From positions 124,001 to 188,000 of the forward strand of contig NZ_QCZI01000004.1 in the NCBI RefSeq assembly GCF_003097635.1: a stretch of 64,000 nt of DNA. Direction: 5' to 3'. The notes beneath the pieces were generated by a model. That model worked only from the letters and a program-made list of their open reading frames with translations, searched no databases and had not been told where the DNA came from. Made by a program: the position numbers and the translations under genes. Within the stretch, counting starts at the first letter, position 1, and every line of letters starts with the position of its first letter. This document shows positions 1 through 11,815 of this stretch, piece after piece. The stretch comes from Flavobacterium psychrotolerans (GTDB taxonomy: Bacteria; Bacteroidota; Bacteroidia; Flavobacteriales; Flavobacteriaceae).

Positions 1-1
1 A

Positions 2-526
2 TGGCAAACCCCGATGGGAAATTTGCTTGCAGACATCACCTTGCAAAGAAGCAATTTGATATTTAATGCCCGAGAAAAAAAAACTATTGCTATTTGTTTG
101 CTTAATCATGGTGGGATTCGGTCTATTATTCCAAAAGGGAATGTCACTACTAGAACTGCTTTTGAGATTCAACCTTTTGAAAACACAACCCAAGTAATTG
201 GACTAAAGGGAGAGCAAATTTTGGAAATCACTCAATACATTATTAAAGAAAAAAAACCGCATCCGTTATCCGGAATGACTTTTACGATTGATAAAGACAA
301 TGTTGCCCAAAACATTTTGGTTCAAGGAAAACCATTAGAAAACGACAAAATCTACTATGTAGTCACTTCTGACTATTTGGTAAATGGCGGTGATAACATG
401 CTTTTTTTTAAAAAAGGAGTCGAAAAATATGATTTGGATTATAAATTAAGAAATATCATCATTGATTATTTCAAAGAAGTTGACACCATTCCTTTAATTA
501 CCGACAAAAGAATTAGCGTCGATTAA
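2..526 (+). CDS. 5'-nucleotidase C-terminal domain protein (5' end outside window)
   Basis: The reading frame is open from base 2, so the true start lies before the window. The visible 174 residues match the C-terminal substrate-binding domain of UshA-type 5'-nucleotidases: the NLLAD opening, the NHGGIR motif that contacts substrate, and the YLVNGGDNM segment near the end. This domain normally follows a metallophosphatase domain in one polypeptide and binds the nucleotide in the periplasm. Here the metallophosphatase is a separate gene 135 bases downstream (661-1572), so the enzyme appears split with the C-terminal half first. Whether the missing 5' part carries a signal peptide cannot be seen. 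Confidence 0.85.
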   Translation, partial: WQTPMGNLLADITLQRSNLIFNAREKKTIAICLLNHGGIRSIIPKGNVTTRTAFEIQPFENTTQVIGLKGEQILEITQYIIKEKKPHPLSGMTFTIDKDNVAQNILVQGKPLENDKIYYVVTSDYLVNGGDNMLFFKKGVEKYDLDYKLRNIIIDYFKEVDTIPLITDKRISVD

Positions 527-554
527 ATACAAAAACCGAATTAAAAAACGTAGA

Positions 555-627
555 CCCTAGCCCCGATTGAGCTGATATCCTTTGAGAGGAACGAACAAAG
601 ATAAAGGCGAAAGCGGGAAATAGCTTC
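555..627. repeat. Recurrent flavobacterial intergenic repeat (agccccgat family)
   Basis: The stretch begins with agccccgattgag and ends with aaaggcgaaagcgggaaatagc. The two ends can form an imperfect stem (CCCCG with CGGG, further A/T pairs inward). A degenerate second copy with the same start and a similar gaacaaagat...aaagcg end is at 12722-12821. I recall closely similar elements between genes in many Flavobacterium genomes; that is memory, not a search. The function is unknown, possibly transcript-end processing. Confidence 0.5.
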
Positions 628-660
628 AAAAAAAAAATAAAAACAGAATATTATCTACAT

Positions 661-3759
<3,099 letters not shown>

Positions 3760-5664
3760 TTATTTCTTTCCTATTAATTTATGATACCATTTTAATTTCC
3801 TAAGCCTCTCTATTTCTTTTTTATTCCTGTTTTCTGTTTCTTCCAATTCAGCAATTTTAAAACTTTGTTCTTCTGCTGTCTTTATATAATCAATGATTAA
3901 CTTATCAACTTTTAGATTGTCATCAATAAGAGTTACGATTCTAGTTCTATGATTTTCGTTGGACGTTTCGAGTTTCTTATTATTGCTAAGCAAAACTTTA
4001 AATTCGCTATTCTGTTGACTATTCTTTATTTGTTCTAGGAGTAATTTTGTTTCTAATTCTACATTTATATATTCCAGTTCTTCATATTTTTTAATATAGG
4101 AAACAAGTTTGGAAGCTGTGATTATAAAATACTTCTTGAACGTTTCTGTTTCAATATCATTTCTAAATTTTAGTACTTTGACAAAATTGCTATATGCTTC
4201 ACTAAAATTGAACGTTTTTATATCTTCACGAATTCTTCTATAAAAATAATCAGCTTTACCAGAATTTAATTCTTGAACTATTAGAGTACTTGGCGTTTCT
4301 GATTTGGCAAATTCAAGTACTTTATTATTTGTACTTATTTTATTTCTTGGAATTTGTGATTTCAATACGAGTCCACTAAATGAAGTACAACGACTTAAAG
4401 CAACATAAACTTGACCATCTTCAAATGCAGAACCTAAATCAGCGTAAACTCGTTCAAATGTCAAGCCTTGACTTTTATGTACAGTTATAGCCCAAGCTAA
4501 TCTTAATGGATATTGTGTGAAAGTTCCAATTGTTGTTTCTTCGATTTTACGCTTTTCTTTATTCCAAATATATTGTATATTATTCCAAGATGTTTTTTCT
4601 ATTTGAACTTTGTTTTCGTCCGAAAATTCTACAATTATTTTGTTGTCTTCAAGTGATGAAATTTTTCCAATTTTCCCATTGAAATATCTTTTAATTCCGC
4701 CTGAATCATTTTTCAAAATCATTACTTGTGCACCGATTTTCAAATGTAAATTCTGTTCAGTTGGTAACACAAAAGTTCCTTTACTATCTTTTGGAAATAT
4801 TCCTGTAACTTCTCCTTCAAAAATCTTAGTTTCACTTTTTAATTCATCTAATTTTGTCGCATTCGTTTGGTTTACTTGAGCGTTTGTTGTTGAAAGAATT
4901 ATATGATTATCAATTCCATTAGATGAAAAAGTTGGATTATATTTTTTATTTAAATCGTTAAGTTCTATTTCATTTATTTGATTTACCCTTATTTTGTTTA
5001 ATAAATCAATAAACTCTTGTTCTTTTTGTCTGTATATTTTTTTAAGTTCAATATAAATTGGTTTATTTTCAGCAACAATCTTTGAGCTAAAAAAGAATGG
5101 ACTTTCATAATAATTTTTTAGAATTTCCCATTGAGCAAAATCTGCAATAGGAGGAAGCTGAAAAGTATCTCCAATTAAAATAACTTGTACGCCACCAAAT
5201 GGTAAAAATGGTTTTTTTCTAAAGACTCTTAATATTTTATCAATAACATCAAGTGTATCGCATCTTACCATTGAAATTTCATCAATAATTAGAAGTTCGA
5301 GTTGTTCGATAATTATCTTCTTGTCATCTTTGTATTTAAAAGTGCTGTAAATTGTTGTATTGTCTAAATCTCCAAGTTCTTTACTTGTTCTTAATCTTTT
5401 GTCATTTACTACAAATGGACCAAAAGGTAAATGAAAAAAGGAATGAATTGTTTGTCCACCAGCATTTATTGCAGCGACTCCAGTTGGAGCTAATATCACA
5501 GTGTTTTTAGATGTATTGCTTTTTAATGACTTTAAAAAAGTTGTTTTTCCAGTTCCTGCTTTTCCAGTTAAATAAACGAGTTTATCAGTATGCTTTACAA
5601 ATTCAGAAGCATAATTAAATTCTACATTATTTTCGTCTAATTCTATATTGTCGATTGTTGTCAT
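3760..5664 (-). CDS. PIF1-like superfamily 1 DNA helicase with C-terminal coiled coil
   Basis: The 634-residue product has the full SF1B helicase motif set: Walker A GKAGTGKTT near residue 37, Walker B LLIIDEIS, motif III GDTFQLPPI, the TVHKSQGLTFERVY motif and motif VI VYVALSRC. A roughly 200-residue C-terminal extension is rich in Glu/Lys heptads and ends RLRKLKWYHKLIGKK, consistent with a coiled coil. PIF1-family proteins are 5'-3' helicases. The gene is strongly A/T biased and lies 69 bases downstream of an FRG-domain gene on the same strand, so the two are likely co-transcribed. It could serve genome maintenance or act as the motor of a defence pair. The fold is clear, the role is not. 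Confidence 0.85.
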   Translation of the reverse strand: MTTIDNIELDENNVEFNYASEFVKHTDKLVYLTGKAGTGKTTFLKSLKSNTSKNTVILAPTGVAAINAGGQTIHSFFHLPFGPFVVNDKRLRTSKELGDLDNTTIYSTFKYKDDKKIIIEQLELLIIDEISMVRCDTLDVIDKILRVFRKKPFLPFGGVQVILIGDTFQLPPIADFAQWEILKNYYESPFFFSSKIVAENKPIYIELKKIYRQKEQEFIDLLNKIRVNQINEIELNDLNKKYNPTFSSNGIDNHIILSTTNAQVNQTNATKLDELKSETKIFEGEVTGIFPKDSKGTFVLPTEQNLHLKIGAQVMILKNDSGGIKRYFNGKIGKISSLEDNKIIVEFSDENKVQIEKTSWNNIQYIWNKEKRKIEETTIGTFTQYPLRLAWAITVHKSQGLTFERVYADLGSAFEDGQVYVALSRCTSFSGLVLKSQIPRNKISTNNKVLEFAKSETPSTLIVQELNSGKADYFYRRIREDIKTFNFSEAYSNFVKVLKFRNDIETETFKKYFIITASKLVSYIKKYEELEYINVELETKLLLEQIKNSQQNSEFKVLLSNNKKLETSNENHRTRIVTLIDDNLKVDKLIIDYIKTAEEQSFKIAELEETENRNKKEIERLRKLKWYHKLIGKK

Positions 5665-5733
5665 TTTCTTGTTTTTCAGGATTTTCTAGATGCTTACCAA
5701 TAACTTGTTTTTAAAATTATTTAAATTATACAA

Positions 5734-6474
5734 TCAAGCATAATTTTCATTCAATGCTTTACAAATTTTATCTAAAGTCTTATCCGAAGCATTGGTAACT
5801 GGCATTGCAGGCATATCTAAATCAACATTTGAAGCAATTTTTTTCCAAATTCCACCAACTGCATCTTTAAGGATAATTATTTGTGTCAAATGGTCTGAAT
5901 AAAAAGAGTTTAAATTTAATGGATTGGTAATGTCTTGAAATGGTTGTTTTAAAAAAAATCCTCCTTGTATAAATTTTCTTTTATAATACGTTGATTCAAT
6001 ATAAGGCGTAAATTGAATAATTGAAGGCGTTGTAATTTGATTGAAATTAATTGTTTTTTCTGGTATACTAATTTGTTTAATTTTTGATTTGTTTAGAATC
6101 CAAATAGTCGTGTAATCTATATTTTTAGCTTCAAAATCATAAATTGCAAATTCAATTGCAATATCCAAAGAATTAGACCAATCCATCAAACTACTTGCTA
6201 ACCCATGCTCACGAGCAGCAATTCTAATTTCCCATTCTAAATTATCGCCTTCTTTAAATTTATATTTTAAATGTGAATATTTTTTAAAGCCCTCCAATAA
6301 CAAATATTCTTTTACAACTAAATCTTCATAAGTACTATAAGAACATTTTTGAACAATTGAAGGAATTAAATCGTTAGTAGTTCCTCTATATAAAATTTCA
6401 TCATTAAAATTACACTTCAAATCAAACGTGATTTTTGTTATTTCATCATAGCTAGAGGCACAATATACTTTCAT
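5734..6474 (-). CDS. FRG domain-containing protein
   Basis: The 246-residue protein carries the FRG-family signature: LYRGTTNDLIPSI near residue 28 (the F/Y-R-G core), then REHGLASSLMDWSNSLDIA, a conserved block with invariant His and Asp/Trp, and a C-terminal region on ILKDAVGGIWKKI. There is no signal peptide or membrane segment. FRG-domain proteins have no settled biochemical activity; they occur widely in prophages and anti-phage islands. The gene precedes the PIF1-like helicase in a two-gene unit lying between ligA and the DUF6495 gene, which suggests an inserted cassette. Confidence 0.8.
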   Translation of the reverse strand: MKVYCASSYDEITKITFDLKCNFNDEILYRGTTNDLIPSIVQKCSYSTYEDLVVKEYLLLEGFKKYSHLKYKFKEGDNLEWEIRIAAREHGLASSLMDWSNSLDIAIEFAIYDFEAKNIDYTTIWILNKSKIKQISIPEKTINFNQITTPSIIQFTPYIESTYYKRKFIQGGFFLKQPFQDITNPLNLNSFYSDHLTQIIILKDAVGGIWKKIASNVDLDMPAMPVTNASDKTLDKICKALNENYA

Positions 6475-6605
6475 AATTTAAATATTTTAAAATCAGTTTG
6501 GCAACTAAAATTAGTCAAATGTAATCCCTAAAAAATTGATTTACAACAAAAAGAAACTACTCTTCAAGAATTTTATTTATAATATAGCATTAACGCATTT
6601 AGAAT

Positions 6606-6632
6606 AAAAAAACAGGCAATTTGCCTGTTTAG
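6606..6632 (-). terminator. Intrinsic terminator after the DUF6495 gene
   Basis: ACAGGC and GCCTGT arms form a compact hairpin, followed on the minus strand by seven T residues. It lies about 80 bases beyond the stop of the minus-strand gene at 6710-7183. Confidence 0.6.
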
Positions 6633-6709
6633 TTTATAAAATCATTTCAATATTAGGGGTTAAAAATTCCAAAAGAAGAATAACCAATTTAAAAGAAATA
6701 ATAATAGAA

Positions 6710-7183
6710 TTACGATTCAATAATTGAATTTATTTGTTGGTACAATTGTCCGTCACTCAAAAAAGAGCCTTGTTGTATCAATCCAAAAATGGACGAATTG
6801 CGCTCTTCGGTAAATTCTTTTTTGCCCACTTTCATTTCTATGCTATCGGTAAACATGTTGTCGCTCAACCATTGCAAGCCTTCCTTGGTCAGAAAATCGG
6901 TTTCGGGAACCAATGATTTCAATACAATCGATTTTACATGCGAATCAAAACACTGAAAAAGGAAAATATGGTTTTTAGAAAAATGCTCTAAATATTCGGC
7001 TCTGTCCAAAACGCCTTCCCAAATCAAATCGGAAAAAACATCCAATTCTTGCTCAGCGACTTCTGGTTTTTCTGTTTTTATTTTGTCCCATTCCGCCTTA
7101 TCTATGGCTTGAGTCGATAGAAAATTGATGAATTCTGGGTGCAATTCTTCAAATTGCTCTTTGGTTAGTCTGGAGTATTTCAT
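6710..7183 (-). CDS. DUF6495 family protein
   Basis: A 157-residue soluble acidic protein opening MKYSRLTKEQFEELH. I recognise this as the Bacteroidota family annotated DUF6495 from memory of its N-terminal consensus; no function is assigned to it. No signal peptide, membrane helix or catalytic motif is visible. It is a single-gene unit ended by a hairpin near 6606, and lies just beyond the ribosomal operon terminator. Confidence 0.7.
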   Translation of the reverse strand: MKYSRLTKEQFEELHPEFINFLSTQAIDKAEWDKIKTEKPEVAEQELDVFSDLIWEGVLDRAEYLEHFSKNHIFLFQCFDSHVKSIVLKSLVPETDFLTKEGLQWLSDNMFTDSIEMKVGKKEFTEERNSSIFGLIQQGSFLSDGQLYQQINSIIES

Positions 7184-7220
7184 TATAGATAATTAGATTT
7201 TTAGACTGTTAGATTTTTAC

Positions 7221-7252
7221 TCCCTCTCCTTTGGAGAGGGTTGGGGTGAGGA
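7221..7252. repeat. Short palindromic repeat (ccctctcc/ggagaggg)
   Basis: CCCTCTCC-TTT-GGAGAGGG forms a perfect 8-bp hairpin, followed by ttggggtgagg. The same phrase is, from memory, scattered in many unrelated bacterial genomes. Here it sits between the DUF6495 start and the ribosomal operon terminator and has no T-tract of its own. Confidence 0.5.
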
Positions 7253-7261
7253 TAAACAAAA

Positions 7262-7285
7262 AAATCCCGACTTTCATCGGGATTT
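7262..7285 (-). terminator. Intrinsic terminator of the rpsF-rpsR-rplI operon
   Basis: AAATCCCGA and TCGGGATTT form a 9-bp stem with a 6-base loop. On the minus strand it runs into seven Ts, about 20 bases past the rplI stop. Confidence 0.85.
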
Positions 7286-7304
7286 AAATATTTAAATTTA
7301 GAAA

Positions 7305-7748
7305 TTATGCTTTTTCAGCAACAATTTCATACGCTAATTCAATAACCACATCTCTGTGTAATCTCACGTTGGCAGTATATTTACCGGTACGTTTTACGAT
7401 TCCGCTTGTGATAAATTTTCTGTCAATCACTTGACCACCTTTAGCTAAAGCTTCAGCAATGTCAATATTAGTGATAGAACCGAATAATTTTTCACCACCT
7501 GCTTTTGCAGAGATTTTAATTTCAATAGCTTTTAAAGTTTCAGCCAATGCTTTTGCATCGTTTACCACTTTTGCTTCTTTGTGCGCTCTTTGTTTAAGAT
7601 TTTCAGCTAAAACTTTTTTTGCAGAAGGTGTAGCCAATTGAGCATGCCCTTGAGGAATTAAAAAGTTACGACCGTAACCTGCTTTCACAGATACCACATC
7701 GTCTTTGAAGCCTACATTTTGTACGTCTTTTTTTAATATAATTTCCAT
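7305..7748 (-). CDS. rplI: 50S ribosomal protein L9
   Basis: The 147-residue protein begins MEIILKKDVQNVGFKDDVVSVKAGYGRNFLIPQGHA, the canonical L9 N-terminal domain with its GYGRNFLIP signature, then a long charged helix and a C-terminal RNA-binding domain. L9 binds 23S rRNA at the base of the L1 stalk. It is last in the rpsF-rpsR-rplI operon, 13 bases after rpsR. Confidence 0.98.
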   Translation of the reverse strand: MEIILKKDVQNVGFKDDVVSVKAGYGRNFLIPQGHAQLATPSAKKVLAENLKQRAHKEAKVVNDAKALAETLKAIEIKISAKAGGEKLFGSITNIDIAEALAKGGQVIDRKFITSGIVKRTGKYTANVRLHRDVVIELAYEIVAEKA

Positions 7749-7761
7749 AGTTGCTTCTTTA

Positions 7762-8058
7762 TTATTTTAGTAAATCAGCCACATATGGCATTAACGCTAA
7801 ATGTCTCGCTCTTTTCACGGCAACGGACACTTTTCTTTGGTATTTCAATGAAGTTCCAGTTAAACGACGTGGTAAAATTTTACCTTGTTCGTTTACGAAT
7901 TTCAATAAGAAGTCTGCATCTTTGTAATCAATATATTTGATTCCAGATTTTTTGAAACGACAATACTTTTTAGTTTTGTTGGTTTCGATGTTCAAAGGAG
8001 TAAGATATCTGATATCTCCGTCTTTTTTTCCTGAAGCGGATTGTTGTAGAGTTGCCAT
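7762..8058 (-). CDS. rpsR: 30S ribosomal protein S18
   Basis: This 98-residue S18 has the conserved core: [16 protein letters not shown], then [20 protein letters not shown] and [13 protein letters not shown]18 binds the 30S platform with S6. It lies between rpsF (5 bases upstream) and rplI, the usual bacterial order. Confidence 0.98.
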   Translation of the reverse strand: MATLQQSASGKKDGDIRYLTPLNIETNKTKKYCRFKKSGIKYIDYKDADFLLKFVNEQGKILPRRLTGTSLKYQRKVSVAVKRARHLALMPYVADLLK

Positions 8059-8063
8059 AATGA

Positions 8064-8405
8064 TTACGCTTTTGCTGCTTTTAATTTAGTTCTTCTTCTT
8101 TCTGCCCAAGAAATAGCGTGTTTATCTAAACTTACAGTCAAGAAACGCATTACTCTTTCGTCACGTCTAAATTCAGTTTCAAAAGCAATAAGAACTTCTC
8201 CTGCTACTTTGAATTCGAACAAATGGTAAAAACCACTTTTCTTGTTTTGGATTTCGTAAGCCATTTTTTTAAGACCCCAATCCTCTTTTGATACCATTTC
8301 TGCTCCTCTGGACGTAAGAAATTCTTCGAATTTGCTCACTGTTTCCTTTACCTGAACTTCAGATAAAACGGGATTTAAAATGAAAACAGTTTCATAATGA
8401 TTCAT
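8064..8405 (-). CDS. rpsF: 30S ribosomal protein S6
   Basis: The 113-residue product begins [16 protein letters not shown] and has the S6 ferredoxin-like fold pattern, with [22 protein letters not shown] and [12 protein letters not shown]. It pairs with S18 on 16S rRNA. First gene of the operon; a TTG-N19-TAATTTTG promoter lies directly upstream. Confidence 0.98.
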   Translation of the reverse strand: MNHYETVFILNPVLSEVQVKETVSKFEEFLTSRGAEMVSKEDWGLKKMAYEIQNKKSGFYHLFEFKVAGEVLIAFETEFRRDERVMRFLTVSLDKHAISWAERRRTKLKAAKA

Positions 8406-8433
8406 AAATATTATATTTATTTGTTATTTTTTG

Positions 8434-8463
8434 CAAAATTAGATATTTTTTTAAAACAAACAA
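8434..8463 (-). promoter_or_regulatory. Bacteroidota-type promoter for rpsF
   Basis: On the minus strand, TTG (8463-8461) is followed after 19 bases by TAATTTTG (8441-8434). This fits the TTG/TAnnTTTG consensus and spacing, about 30 bases upstream of the rpsF start codon. Confidence 0.75.
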
Positions 8464-8570
8464 GTAAAAAATACCTTTATTCGTTGTACAGCAAAAAAAA
8501 TCGATAAAGTTTAGTTTTTTTTGAAAAAAAAACCTATTTTCGTGTGACCAAATCTAAAAAATTAATTATT

Positions 8571-9266
8571 ATGAAACTAAATTGTGTTGTTGTTGATGAC
8601 AGTTCCATTCAGAGGATGACCATCACAAAACTAGTGAATAATCATGCGAATTTACATTTAATTGGTGATTTTTCTAATGCAATTGAAGCAAAAAATTGCA
8701 TGAAGGTTCATGACGTAGACCTGATATTTCTAGATGTTGAAATGCCTGTCATTAGCGGTTTTGAGTTTTTAGATGGTTTAAAAGTAAAGCCTCAAATTAT
8801 TTTCATAACATCTAAATCAGAATACGCTTTAAAAGCATTTGATTATGACGCAACAGACTACCTACAAAAACCGATTACTCTTGATCGTTTTAATGCTTCC
8901 GTAAAACGTGCCATTGATTTTCATTTACTTAAAAAAGAAAATCAAGAAGAAGATGGTGAACATATATTTATTAAGAGCAATCTTAAAAAACTAAAAGTAT
9001 TTACTTCTAAAATAAAATGGATTGAAGCGTTTGGCGATTACGTTAAAGTTGTTACCGAAGAAGACAGCAACTTGGTACTCTCCACGATGAAATCTTTTGA
9101 GAATGATTTGTCGAAAGATAAATTCATTAGAGTGCACAAGTCCTACATTATCAATATTGACAAAGTAGAACGGTTCAACAGTAAATTTGCAGAAATTGGA
9201 ATAACCAAAATACCTTTAAGCAGAAATAAGAAAGAAGACCTTATTCGCGCTCTTGCAATTAATTAA
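8571..9266 (+). CDS. LytTR family response regulator
   Basis: Two domains are clear in the 231-residue product. The receiver domain has the acidic pair DD at 9-10, phospho-acceptor D55 in DLIFLDVEMP and the K of YLQKPI. The C-terminal LytTR DNA-binding domain runs from about residue 130 (IFIKSNLKKLKVF) to FIRVHKSYIINIDKVE. I chose the ATG at 8571 because MKLNCVVVDD is the usual receiver start; an in-frame GTG at 8544 would add nine atypical residues. No sensor kinase is adjacent, so it is probably an orphan partner of a LytS/YpdA-type kinase. It converges on priA with a four-base overlap. Confidence 0.92.
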   Translation: MKLNCVVVDDSSIQRMTITKLVNNHANLHLIGDFSNAIEAKNCMKVHDVDLIFLDVEMPVISGFEFLDGLKVKPQIIFITSKSEYALKAFDYDATDYLQKPITLDRFNASVKRAIDFHLLKKENQEEDGEHIFIKSNLKKLKVFTSKIKWIEAFGDYVKVVTEEDSNLVLSTMKSFENDLSKDKFIRVHKSYIINIDKVERFNSKFAEIGITKIPLSRNKKEDLIRALAIN

Positions 9267-11743
9267 TAAAAATCTACATTCACGGCGACCTTTATGACCC
9301 TGAATTGGGATACAGAATCAAAACTGTCCAGCATTTTTCGGATGGTTTTTTTTGTGCCCTGCAACGAGTGATTTTGAGGGATTTTTACCATTATCGTTCG
9401 AATATATTCATTTCTAATACGGCTGATTGATGGCTCTTCCGGACCCAAAACCGGTAAGTTCAAATTTTGTTGCATTACTTGATACAACCACATCGCACCT
9501 TCCTTAAGTTTCTCAAAATCACGATGTTTCAAAGTGAGTTTCACTAATCTGAAATAAGGTGGATATTTGTAAATTTGCCGTTCGTATAATTGTTCCTTAT
9601 ACATCCCTACATAATCATTATTGGTAACTTGCTGGATCGTGTTGTGATTCGGGTTATAAGTCTGAATAATCACTTTTCCTCGTTTTTCTGAACGTCCCGA
9701 GCGTCCGGAAACTTGGGTCATCATTTGGAAACTTCTTTCAAAAGCCCGAAAATCAGGATGATATAACATATTGTCGGCATTCATAATTCCGACTAGGCTA
9801 ACGTTATCAAAATCCAACCCTTTGGCGAGCATCTGTGTCCCAACCAAAACATCAATTTCCCTATTTTTGAAACTATCAATGATTTTCTCGAATCCAAATT
9901 TGCCTCTCGTGGTGTCCTGATCCATTCTTCCGATTTTAGTATCCGGAAAAAGAGCAACCAATTCTTGCTGAATTTGTTCCGTACCGAAACCTTTGGTCGT
10001 AAGGTGTGGACTGGAACAGGCATGACAGCTCGTTGGATTTGCCATCGAATAGCCACAATAGTGACAACGCAATTGGTTTTTGTGCTTGTGGTACGTCAAA
10101 CTCACGTCGCATTGCTGGCATTGTGGCACATGCCCACAAGTCATACATTCTACTACGGGCGAAAAACCCCTACGGTTTTGAAATAGAATTACTTGTTCCC
10201 CTAAGGATAAGGCAGTGGTAATTTCTTCAATTAATGTATCACTGAAATGACCTGACATTTTCTTGCGGAAATATTTGTCTTTCAAATCAACTAATTCAAT
10301 ATCGGGCATCATTACGTTTCCAAATCGTTCCGAAATTTCCACCAAGCCATATTTCCCAGATTGGGCATTGAAATACGTTTCAATACTTGGCGTTGCTGAT
10401 CCCAAAAGTACCTTGGCTTTATGAGAATTCGCTAAAACTATCGCCGCATCACGGGCATGGTATCTTGGTGAAGGATCTTGTTGCTTAAATGTTTGTTCGT
10501 GTTCTTCGTCAACAATGATTAACCCTAAATTAGAAAAAGGCAAAAATAAAGCCGACCTTGCCCCAATCACAATTTGACTTTTTTCGGAATTTTCCATGAC
10601 CTGCTTCCAGACCTCCACCCGTTCGTTATTATTGAACTTTGAGTGAAAAACCGCCACTTTATTTCCGAAATATTCTCGCAATCTTTCAACTAATTGTGTT
10701 GTGAGTGCAATTTCCGGCAGTAAATACAAAACTTGTTTTCCTATTGCTATATAGTCCTCAATGAGTTTGATGTAAATTTCCGTTTTTCCGCTAGATGTAA
10801 CTCCATGCAACAGGCAGACTTCTTTACTATCAAAATTGTTTTTAATCTCCTCAAAAGCATTTCCCTGCGCTTCACTTAATTTCAAGGATTCTTCTTTCAT
10901 TTTTCCCTGAAAATTGATACGGTCTTCCTGAATATAATATTCCTCAAAAATTTCTTTATCAATCAAGGCTTTTACTATTGCCATGGTAGATTCAGCTGCT
11001 TCTATCAGTTTTTTTACCGCAATGGGTTTAGCTCCGCTACGTTCGGCTTCGCCTCGGGTCTTATTGGAGGCAATTAATTGGAAATACCTTAATATGATTT
11101 CTTTTTGTTTATTGGCACTTTTTAGCGTTTCGAGTAATTCGCTTAATCCCTGATTGGATTCATATTTGGAGTGCAAGCGGATGTAACGAATTAATTTTGG
11201 TTTATAGGTTTCTAAGATTTCTTCTTGCAAAACCAATATATTTTTGTCTATTAGTTTTTGAACAACGGGGAAAATATTTTTTTTATTGAGAATGGACATA
11301 ATATCCTGAACTTTCAAAGATGATTGTTGCAACAATGCCTGGTAAATCAAAAACTCATCATCAGAAAGTTTGCTTTCATCAATAAACTCATTTGTTTTTT
11401 TGGAAATGATAGTTTCACTTTCCAGAAGCAAAGCACTTGGCATAGCTCCACGATACACATCACCAATCGCACACATATAATAGGATGCAATCCATTGCCA
11501 GTGCGCAATTTGAATTTCGTTTACAACGGGTATTTCATCGAGAATTTGATGTATTTCTTTGGCATCGTATAATGTAGGTTGGTTTTGATGTGTTTGAATT
11601 GCTAATGCCGTGTAGATTTTACTTTTACCAAAAGGCACTGCCAATCGCATTCCAATCTTAATATAATGGAATTCGGTTTCCGAAATACTATAGGTAAAGG
11701 TTTTAGCAAGTGAGAGCGGTAAAATTACTTCAACAAAATACAT
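9263..11743 (-). CDS. priA: Primosomal protein N' (replication restart helicase PriA)
   Basis: The 826-residue PriA has an N-terminal 3'-DNA-binding domain (MYFVEVILPLSLAKTFTY), a winged-helix region, the SF2 helicase core (LLHGVTSSGKTEIYIKL Walker A, DEEH box, GSATPS, QVSGRSGR motif VI) and the eight-cysteine zinc module CMTCGH...CQQCDV...CHYCGY...CHAC. It reloads the replisome at stalled forks. Residues 229-240 (RGEAERSGAKPI) are encoded by a G/C-rich repeat-like segment at 11024-11060 unlike the flanking AT-rich DNA. It lies in the variable region before the helicase core and stays in frame. Confidence 0.97.
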   Translation of the reverse strand: MYFVEVILPLSLAKTFTYSISETEFHYIKIGMRLAVPFGKSKIYTALAIQTHQNQPTLYDAKEIHQILDEIPVVNEIQIAHWQWIASYYMCAIGDVYRGAMPSALLLESETIISKKTNEFIDESKLSDDEFLIYQALLQQSSLKVQDIMSILNKKNIFPVVQKLIDKNILVLQEEILETYKPKLIRYIRLHSKYESNQGLSELLETLKSANKQKEIILRYFQLIASNKTRGEAERSGAKPIAVKKLIEAAESTMAIVKALIDKEIFEEYYIQEDRINFQGKMKEESLKLSEAQGNAFEEIKNNFDSKEVCLLHGVTSSGKTEIYIKLIEDYIAIGKQVLYLLPEIALTTQLVERLREYFGNKVAVFHSKFNNNERVEVWKQVMENSEKSQIVIGARSALFLPFSNLGLIIVDEEHEQTFKQQDPSPRYHARDAAIVLANSHKAKVLLGSATPSIETYFNAQSGKYGLVEISERFGNVMMPDIELVDLKDKYFRKKMSGHFSDTLIEEITTALSLGEQVILFQNRRGFSPVVECMTCGHVPQCQQCDVSLTYHKHKNQLRCHYCGYSMANPTSCHACSSPHLTTKGFGTEQIQQELVALFPDTKIGRMDQDTTRGKFGFEKIIDSFKNREIDVLVGTQMLAKGLDFDNVSLVGIMNADNMLYHPDFRAFERSFQMMTQVSGRSGRSEKRGKVIIQTYNPNHNTIQQVTNNDYVGMYKEQLYERQIYKYPPYFRLVKLTLKHRDFEKLKEGAMWLYQVMQQNLNLPVLGPEEPSISRIRNEYIRTIMVKIPQNHSLQGTKKTIRKMLDSFDSVSQFRVIKVAVNVDFY
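11024..11060. repeat. G/C-rich repeat segment inserted in frame in priA
   Basis: The plus strand reads gctccgctacgttcggcttc then gcctcgggtc, much richer in G/C than the surrounding gene, with a small GGC-GAA-GCC palindrome. I recall the same phrase in Flavobacterium intergenic repeats. It adds about a dozen charged residues to PriA. Confidence 0.5.
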
Positions 11744-11815
11744 TTTAGATTTAGGAATTTAGGTTTACGAATTAGATTCTTTATGTAATTTTCTTTTTGC
11801 AGTAAACTAAATCCC

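Noticed and set aside
8544-8570. GTG start for the LytTR regulator
   Set aside because: It would add nine residues before the conserved receiver start; ATG at 8571 fits the family.
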